Shown here one piece after another: positions 26,869-35,267 of a stretch of 35,267 bases of DNA. The position numbers and the translations under genes are program-made. Positions within the stretch are counted from its first letter, which is position 1; every line of letters begins with the position of its first letter. The notes under the pieces are model-generated. The model ran no database searches and was not told the origin of the DNA. It worked only from the letters and a program-made list of their open reading frames with translations. Origin of the DNA: Candidatus Amesbacteria bacterium RIFOXYB1_FULL_44_23 (lineage in GTDB: Bacteria; Patescibacteriota; Microgenomatia; CAZETR01; Amesbacteraceae); assembly GCA_001773775.1 (NCBI GenBank), contig MEXR01000037.1:1-35267 (forward strand), read 5' to 3'.

Positions 26869-27282
26869 ATGGCATTCGACCTAATTCCAGGAAATATTTT
26901 TAGAGTCCCGTCGATCTTTGACGAGGACGACAGTAATTGGTCTATTACAAATCAAACTCCCAGCGGCATATCCATTTCCGAAGATGACAAATTTGTATTT
27001 GTCACCACCGCCTTGCCAGGAGTTGACGAAAAGGATGTCGATATCACTTTTGATAAAGGCATTCTCTGGGTCAAAGGTGAAACTAAAGAAGAAGAGTCTG
27101 ACAAAAAACGTAAGTTTTTCCGAAAATCCACCAGCTCTTTTTCGTATCGGGTTGGTGTTCCGGGAGAACTTGATCTTTCGGTAGAGCCGGAAGCGACCTA
27201 CAAAAACGGGGTCATGACTATCAAATTTACCAAGTCACCGGTAGCCCAACCTAAAAAAATTTCCGTCAAAAGTTCAAAATAG
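26869..27282 (+). CDS. Hsp20/alpha-crystallin small heat shock protein
   Basis: FVFVTTALPGVDEKDVDITFDKGILWVKGETKEEE...SYRVGVPGELDLSVEPEATYKNGVMTIKFTKS; strong SD AAAGGAGGTG upstream. Confidence 0.95.
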   Translation: MAFDLIPGNIFRVPSIFDEDDSNWSITNQTPSGISISEDDKFVFVTTALPGVDEKDVDITFDKGILWVKGETKEEESDKKRKFFRKSTSSFSYRVGVPGELDLSVEPEATYKNGVMTIKFTKSPVAQPKKISVKSSK

Positions 27283-27293
27283 GAGATTTTTAA

Positions 27294-27341
27294 AACCCGC
27301 TTAACATTTACCGGACAGAAATTGTTAGCGGGTTGTTTTTT
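27294..27341 (+). terminator. rho-independent terminator downstream of hsp20
   Basis: AACCCGCTTAACA ... TGTTAGCGGGTT (one bulge) followed by GTTTTTT. Confidence 0.7.
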
Positions 27342-27369
27342 ACCTGTAATTAGTCCACAATACTTCTTC

Positions 27370-28038
27370 ATGCAGCCTTCTTTTTTGTTATTTACCTCAC
27401 TTTCACTTTTAGACAGCATCAATCCCTGTGCCATATCAATTCTGCTGTTAACAGTCGGTTTTCTTCTTAGTTTAGATATAAAAAGAAAACAAATTCTGAC
27501 TATCGGCGCAGTTTACATCCTAGGAATTTTTCTGACCTACATTTTGATCGGCTTAGGGGTCCTAAGCGCCCTGAGTTTTTTTGGCATCCCCAAAGCTATC
27601 TCTAAATTTGGCGCCCTCATCTTGATGACCTACAGTCTTTTAAGCCTGGCTGAAATTTACATTCCCAACTTTCCCATTAAACTTGCTATACCCTCCTTTA
27701 TCAAGCCTCAGATAGCCAGTCTCATGTACAAAGCTTCCCTTGCCTCAGTCTTTTTGATGGGAGTCGTGGTCGGGATTTTTGAATTCCCTTGCACCGGCGG
27801 CCCTTATCTGACCGTCCTAACTCTTCTTCACGACCAGTCAACTGTTGTTTCCGGATTTTTTTGGCTGATTTACTACAACCTGGTATTTGTCTCGCCCCTG
27901 GTAATTATTCTGTTACTGACTGCCAACAAAAGCCTGCATCAGCACTTAACCTCATTTCGCCACAGTCACTCAAAAAAGGCCGGACTTGTCACCTCTCTTC
28001 TTCTTTTTGGTTTGGGTGTGATTATTTTCTTGCTCTAG
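27370..28038 (+). CDS. CcdA/DsbD-type thiol-disulfide transmembrane protein
   Basis: Multi-TM; LLDSINPCAISILLLTVGFLLSL and GIFEFPCTGGPYLTVL place Cys as in CcdA-like proteins; ATG 27370 preferred over TTG 27322, which lies within the terminator. Confidence 0.75.
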   Translation: MQPSFLLFTSLSLLDSINPCAISILLLTVGFLLSLDIKRKQILTIGAVYILGIFLTYILIGLGVLSALSFFGIPKAISKFGALILMTYSLLSLAEIYIPNFPIKLAIPSFIKPQIASLMYKASLASVFLMGVVVGIFEFPCTGGPYLTVLTLLHDQSTVVSGFFWLIYYNLVFVSPLVIILLLTANKSLHQHLTSFRHSHSKKAGLVTSLLLFGLGVIIFLL

Positions 28039-28429
28039 ACCGCTTACCTGCAATTTTTAACTGCAATATGGATCGAGCCAGATTAGCCTGAGCCTCAGCC
28101 ATCATCGAGTTGTCACTTTTTTGTGATAGGATTTCTTCAGCTCTGGCTTTAGCTTCTCTGATTGCCGCTTCATCAATTTCCCCGCTATGAACGCCAAAGT
28201 CGGTTAAAAGTATCAGCCTGCCTTTTGAAAAATTCACAAATCCTTCGCCCACTGCCAGGCTCGTCTCTTCCTCTTTATTTCGCACAATCACTTCCCCGGC
28301 TGTTAAAAGGCTAAACAATGGAATATGTCCGGGAAGTATGGTAATTTGCCCTTCGCTGGTCGGCAAAGTCACGCTGTCACATTCCATTTCTAAAACCTTT
28401 TTTTCCATCGAAACAATAGCCAGATTCAT
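28022..28429 (-). CDS. atpC: ATP synthase F1 subunit epsilon
   Basis: SVTLPTSEGQITILPGHIPLFSLLTAGEVIV; last gene of the atp operon. Confidence 0.94.
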   Translation of the reverse strand: MNLAIVSMEKKVLEMECDSVTLPTSEGQITILPGHIPLFSLLTAGEVIVRNKEEETSLAVGEGFVNFSKGRLILLTDFGVHSGEIDEAAIREAKARAEEILSQKSDNSMMAEAQANLARSILQLKIAGKRSRARK

Positions 28430-28431
28430 AC

Positions 28432-30649
<2,218 letters not shown>

Positions 30650-30671
<22 letters not shown>

Positions 30672-32176
30672 GCTTCAGTTTCTGGGCTGATAACTTTTTC
30701 CTTCCTAATATTTTCCAATGGATGTTTTTTATTTTTGCGCAGCTTTTTCAAAAACTGTTCCACAGCTTCCGGAATATCACCCAGTTTCACTTCATCCAGA
30801 TATCCCTTCATACCCAGCCAAATTGTAGCCACTTGCTCCTCAACTGATAATGGATTGTACTGGCCTTGTTTTAATACTTCGGTGATCGCTTTTCCCCTGG
30901 TCAGCCTTTTTTGCGTCGACTCATCCAGATCTGAACCGAATTGGGCAAAAGCCGCCAGTTCCCGGTATTGCGCCAGATCCAGCTTGAGTTTACCGGCCAC
31001 CTGTTTCATGGCCTTAATCTGAGCGTCACCGCCAACCCGTGACACAGACAGTCCAACCGAAACAGCCGGCCTGATTCCGGCATAGTATAAGTCAGGCTCC
31101 AGATAAATTTGCCCATCTGTAATTGAGATTACGTTTGTGGGAATGTAAGCCGAAATGTCCCCGGCCTGAGTCTCAATAATAGGCAGCGCCGTAATCGAAC
31201 CCCCGCCCAACCTGTCTGACATTCTGGCCGATCTTTCTAAAAGTCGGCTATGTAGGTAAAAAATATCCCCCGGATACGCTTCCCGTCCGGAAGGTCTTCT
31301 TAAAAGAAGAGACAATTCACGGTACGCCCAGGCGTGTTTGGACAAGTCGTCATACACAATCAACACATCTTCTCCTTGATGCATAAAATATTCAGCCACC
31401 GCCGTGGCCGTAAACGGAGCCAGGTACTGCAGGGCGGCTCCATCGGATGCACCGGCAGAAACCAAAATGGTGTCATCCATCGCCCCTTCTTCCATTAGTC
31501 TGCCCATTACCTGAGCTACTTTTGCCTGCTTCTGGCCAATCGCTACGTAAATACAAACTACTCTCTTTTCTCCTTTGCCTAAATTTCTGTTTAACTTAGC
31601 CTGGTTTATTATGGCATCCACGGCAATGGCGGTTTTTCCGATACCCCGATCACCTATAATCAGTTCTCTTTGGCCTCGCCCGATGGGTAAAAGTGCGTCA
31701 ATTATTTTAAGTCCGGTTTGTAGTGGTGTTCTCACGTCCTGGCGATCAATCACTCCCGGCGCCATTCGTTCCACGGGCATCAGCTTTCTTTGTTTGCCCT
31801 TAATTTGACCCTTACCATCAATCGGATTTAAGAGGGGATCTACCACTCTCCCCACCAGATCCTCGCTGGCAGAAACTGATAAAACTTCACCCGTTCCTTC
31901 GACCTTATCTCCGGTTTTCAGGTGCTCATATCTGCCTAATATCACCAGATTAACCTGAGTCTCGCCCAGGGATAACACCATGCCCAGGCTATCTTTGCCG
32001 AGTTTAACCAACTCACCCTGCTTGGCGTCTGACAGCCCGGATACAATTGCCACACCGTCACCGGCCGAAACTATTTCCCCTTTATTTTTCCAAACCGGCT
32101 CATGACCTGAATTCAGTAACTGATTCTCTATTTGCTTCGCAATTTCCGCCGGGTCCAATTGGCTTTTAATTTTCAT
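30650..32176 (-). CDS. atpA: ATP synthase F1 subunit alpha
   Basis: [81 protein letters not shown]. Confidence 0.98.
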
Positions 32177-32480
32177 GACTGCCCTCCAATTTACCCAGTA
32201 CTGACAAATCTAACTCCATGCTGCCTACATTTATTCTGACCCCGCCCAACAATCCCGGATTAATCTGGTAGCTGACGTCGTACACGGTGCCGAATTTATT
32301 TTTCAAAAGTTTTTCAATCTCGGCCTTTTCTGCTTCCAGCAGTTCCACGGCCGACTCCACCACCATCAGCTCGTGATTACTTTTTTGGAGCTCAGAAATA
32401 ACGGCTGACAGCAAATGCGACTTTTTAATCCCAACCAGGTATTTTTTTATGCCTTCAGCTATTTTCTTTGCTTCCTCCAT
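32166..32480 (-). CDS. atpH: ATP synthase F1 subunit delta, short (104 aa)
   Basis: Operon position and C-terminal [28 protein letters not shown] matching the delta C-terminal motif. Confidence 0.82.
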   Translation of the reverse strand: MEEAKKIAEGIKKYLVGIKKSHLLSAVISELQKSNHELMVVESAVELLEAEKAEIEKLLKNKFGTVYDVSYQINPGLLGGVRINVGSMELDLSVLGKLEGSHEN

Positions 32481-32481
32481 A

Positions 32482-32988
32482 CTATTTTGCAGATTCTGCT
32501 TTTTTTGCCGCCAGTAAACTTGCCTTAATCACCTCTCTTTGCCATTTAGCATCTTTGGCAGAAGTAGCAATCATTTCTTTAGCTAGGTTGGTTGCCAAAC
32601 CCGCCATTTTTCCTTTTAACTTTCCTTCTGCCTCTTCCGTTTCATGCTTAAGCCTTTCCATTCCTCTCATTCTGGCCAGTTCTGCTTCTTTATTAGCCAG
32701 ATCAACAATTTCACTTCTTTTTATCGCAGCTTCTTTTTTGGATTCAGCCAGTAACTTCTTCGCTTCAACTTCATCCGCCGCTTTTCTTTTTTCTCTTTCT
32801 GCTTCAAACTCCTGTAACTTTTTTTCCATCTCTGCTTTACCTTCAAACATTTTTTCCACCGCTTGTCGTCTCTCTGCCAACGATTCCTGAATTTTTCCAA
32901 ACAAAAACTTCTTAAAGATCACAAACAACAGCCCGAAACTAATAATTTGAGCCACTAGTAACACCGGGTTAATTCCCAATTCTTCCAT
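32482..32988 (-). CDS. atpF: ATP synthase Fo subunit b
   Basis: N-terminal TM then long charged coiled coil; located between c and delta. Confidence 0.93.
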   Translation of the reverse strand: MEELGINPVLLVAQIISFGLLFVIFKKFLFGKIQESLAERRQAVEKMFEGKAEMEKKLQEFEAEREKRKAADEVEAKKLLAESKKEAAIKRSEIVDLANKEAELARMRGMERLKHETEEAEGKLKGKMAGLATNLAKEMIATSAKDAKWQREVIKASLLAAKKAESAK

Positions 32989-33002
32989 TGGATTAATTCA
33001 AC

Positions 33003-33230
<228 letters not shown>

Positions 33231-33977
33231 CTAATGGCTTTCGTGTGTTACGTAAAGACTTATAAATACCAAGCTTAGTACTGTAAAAATAAAGGCTTGG
33301 ATAAATCCGACAAATATCTCAAGCATTAAAAAGGGGACTTGAATCAGCCCGCCCACAACCCCAAACGAAGCCGTCTCCTGGCCAGTAACCAAAATCAGCA
33401 TTGAAGCCGCCGCCAGCAAAAGTACCTCTCCGGCAAAAATATTACCAAACAACCTGAAGGCAAACGACAAAACTTTCGATATTTCACCTACTATTTCCAA
33501 TGGGTTAGTAAAGTGTTTCAAATGGCCGATTAGTCCCGAAACTTTAACTCCGTATACCTGAGCTGCTCCCACACTTACTAAAGCCAGGGCCAGAGTGGTG
33601 TTAATGTCGGCGTTGGCTCCCCTCAAAAAGGGCACCAGAATTTTTTCTCCGTGCACATGTTCCCAAAATCCGATCGACCCCACTCCGGGAACCAGAGCCA
33701 GCCAATTAGCCGATATAATGAACAAAAAGAAAGTCACGCACAAAGGAACGTATTTTCTCCCCTTATCACCCATGATCGATACCGCCAGGTCCTCAAACAT
33801 CTCGTAGGCCATTTCAAAGAAGTGCTGCAGTCCGGAAGGCAGCTTCTGATAATTAACACCTACCAAAATAGCCGCCACCGAAAGTAAAATAATGACTATC
33901 GTCGAAGTCAAAAAAGAATTGGTGATGGGTATTCCTTGCAAAAAAAATAGCGTCTCCGCTGAAAGGGATATATGCAT
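33231..33977 (-). CDS. atpB: ATP synthase Fo subunit a
   Basis: SLAFRLFGNIFAGEVLL-type motif (FAFRLFGNIFAGEVLLLAAASM), FVGFIQAFIFTVLSLVFISL. Confidence 0.96.
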   Translation of the reverse strand: MHISLSAETLFFLQGIPITNSFLTSTIVIILLSVAAILVGVNYQKLPSGLQHFFEMAYEMFEDLAVSIMGDKGRKYVPLCVTFFLFIISANWLALVPGVGSIGFWEHVHGEKILVPFLRGANADINTTLALALVSVGAAQVYGVKVSGLIGHLKHFTNPLEIVGEISKVLSFAFRLFGNIFAGEVLLLAAASMLILVTGQETASFGVVGGLIQVPFLMLEIFVGFIQAFIFTVLSLVFISLYVTHESH

Positions 33978-34029
33978 AATTCATATTAATTGTACCAAAA
34001 ATTTGTAAAACCCGATATAATAAACCACC

Positions 34030-34530
34030 ATGACCGATCCCGACTTCCAAAAACTAATGAAAAAGGTTGAGGATTTAAAAAAATCCGGTAACTTCGATTT
34101 GTCATTGGAAGAGGACTTGAGCATTGCTGTCATGAATCTGGTCAGTCTGGAAGAACACTTCTTTTTCACCTCCCAAAAAACCGGCAAACCCGACTATCTT
34201 AAACTCTTAGAACAAACCCGGGAAATCAGAAAAAAACTATTAGCCAGAATGATTGACAAGCACGAAGGAGAAACCTGGTGTATTAGCAAACACTTGTTGG
34301 CAGCCAGCATGCGGGTCATGGAAGTCGCCACCAAGCTCCAATCAACCGGAAAAACAAAAGAAGCGCAAGAAATGTTTGCTGATAGTTATAAAATTTACTC
34401 TCTCTTTTGGGCTTTGCGCCTTAAACTCCTTTCCTTAAAAAACGTCAAGAAAATCTCCGATCCCAAGTCCGGCGATCCTTGGAGCATGTCTGATATTGTC
34501 TCCCAGTTGGTAGACTGCTGCAAAGAATAA
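34030..34530 (+). CDS. conserved hypothetical protein (166 aa), resembles a family I associate with CPR genomes
   Basis: DLSIAVMNLVSLEEHFFFTSQKTGKPDYLKLLEQTREIRKKLLARMI...EGETWCISKHLLAASMRVMEV; TATAAT 34016-34021. Confidence 0.7.
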   Translation: MTDPDFQKLMKKVEDLKKSGNFDLSLEEDLSIAVMNLVSLEEHFFFTSQKTGKPDYLKLLEQTREIRKKLLARMIDKHEGETWCISKHLLAASMRVMEVATKLQSTGKTKEAQEMFADSYKIYSLFWALRLKLLSLKNVKKISDPKSGDPWSMSDIVSQLVDCCKE

Positions 34531-34532
34531 TC

Positions 34533-34904
34533 ATGGATAAAAAAGCTGCCGTTGTCATAGCTGGTATTTCACTATTTTTGCTTGCGGGCGGCTTTTTTAT
34601 AGTCATGCAAAGTCAAAAACCGGCCATCACCGGGCTGGATGACTTTGCCAAATGTCTCGATCAGAAAGGTGCTGTGATGTACGGAGCCTACTGGTGTTCT
34701 CATTGTCAAAGTCAAAAAAAGACTTTTGGAGATTCGTTTAAATTTATTAAGTACGTAGAGTGTACCCAACAGACCCAGCTTTGCCAGGAAAAAAACGTCA
34801 GCGGTTATCCTACCTGGGAGTTTGCTGACGGCACAAAGCTTGAGGGAGAACAACCACTAGATCAGCTTAGTAAAACTACCGGCTGCCAGCTACCTCAAAC
34901 ATAA
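34533..34904 (+). CDS. membrane-anchored thioredoxin-like protein
   Basis: N-terminal TM; GAYWCSHCQSQKKTFG (CxxC), YVECTQQTQLCQEKNVSGYPTWEFADGTKLEGEQPLDQLSKTTGC, similar to the Trx-like domain linked to VKOR. Confidence 0.85.
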   Translation: MDKKAAVVIAGISLFLLAGGFFIVMQSQKPAITGLDDFAKCLDQKGAVMYGAYWCSHCQSQKKTFGDSFKFIKYVECTQQTQLCQEKNVSGYPTWEFADGTKLEGEQPLDQLSKTTGCQLPQT

Positions 34905-34911
34905 TAGTCTT

Positions 34912-35267
34912 ATGACCCACACCTCCTGGGAGAACGTCAATCGCTGGTACTCTCAGATCACCGAAGATCACGGCCATTATTATCACCAGCATGTCGTTAT
35001 ACCCAATTCGCTTAAGCTACTAAATCTCAACTCTAATTCTAAAGTACTTGATTTAGGCTGCGGGTCCGGGATAGTCGGACAGGCTATTTCACCCTCAAAT
35101 TCCTATCTGGGTTTGGATTTATCCCCATCCTTAATTGCCGCCGCCAAATCAGCCGATCCATCTCCAAACCACGTCTATCGAGTATCAGACGTAACCCAAC
35201 CCTATGATGCCGCTTTTGATTTTACTCACGCCGTGTTTATTCTTTCGCTACAAAATGTTAACAATTC
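34912..35267 (+). CDS. class I SAM-dependent methyltransferase, N-terminal part (truncated by window edge)
   Basis: Own translation: MTHTSWENVNRWYSQITEDHGHYYHQHVV...SKVLDLGCGSGIVGQAISPSNSYLGLDLSPSLIAAAKSA; motif I LDLGCGSG. Absent from ORF track because it runs off the edge. Confidence 0.85.
   Translation, partial: MTHTSWENVNRWYSQITEDHGHYYHQHVVIPNSLKLLNLNSNSKVLDLGCGSGIVGQAISPSNSYLGLDLSPSLIAAAKSADPSPNHVYRVSDVTQPYDAAFDFTHAVFILSLQNVNN

Overview
The window is a gene-dense bacterial chromosome segment of about 35 kb using the standard genetic code (TGA is a normal stop). Very short or overlapping intergenic regions, many short conserved unknowns and the gene repertoire suggest a Patescibacteria/CPR genome, possibly Microgenomates; that placement is inference and I could run no searches. 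Recognisable modules: (i) two distinct enolase genes, one solitary and bacterial-type (1778-3064, -) and one with archaeal-like motifs inside a carbon cluster pgi/pmi - ppsA - eno - gpmI (8378-14630); (ii) an SOS/excision-repair cluster, lexA divergent from uvrB - uvrA - membrane protein - uvrC (16494-24790); (iii) secG, a solo family 5 solute-binding protein, and hsp20 with a CIRCE-like operator (25232-27282); (iv) a complete minus-strand F1Fo ATP synthase operon atpBEFHAGDC (28022-33977); (v) CcdA-like, thioredoxin-like, DedA, RuvC, RsmI, HolA-like and several unknown or secreted proteins. I see no CRISPR array, tRNA, rRNA, transposase or convincing prophage, and no clearly new multigene defence-type system. 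The observations most worth a second look are a long out-of-frame overlap in which the uvrC GIY-YIG core and the C-terminal membrane anchor of the upstream gene share DNA; a recurring -10 hexamer 6-9 nt before start codons (predicted leaderless transcription); the CIRCE-like operator at hsp20; a shared AACCCGAA motif in the lexA/uvrB and uvrA promoters; an ATP synthase delta subunit lacking its N-terminal domain; and an alanine-rich c-ring packing motif.
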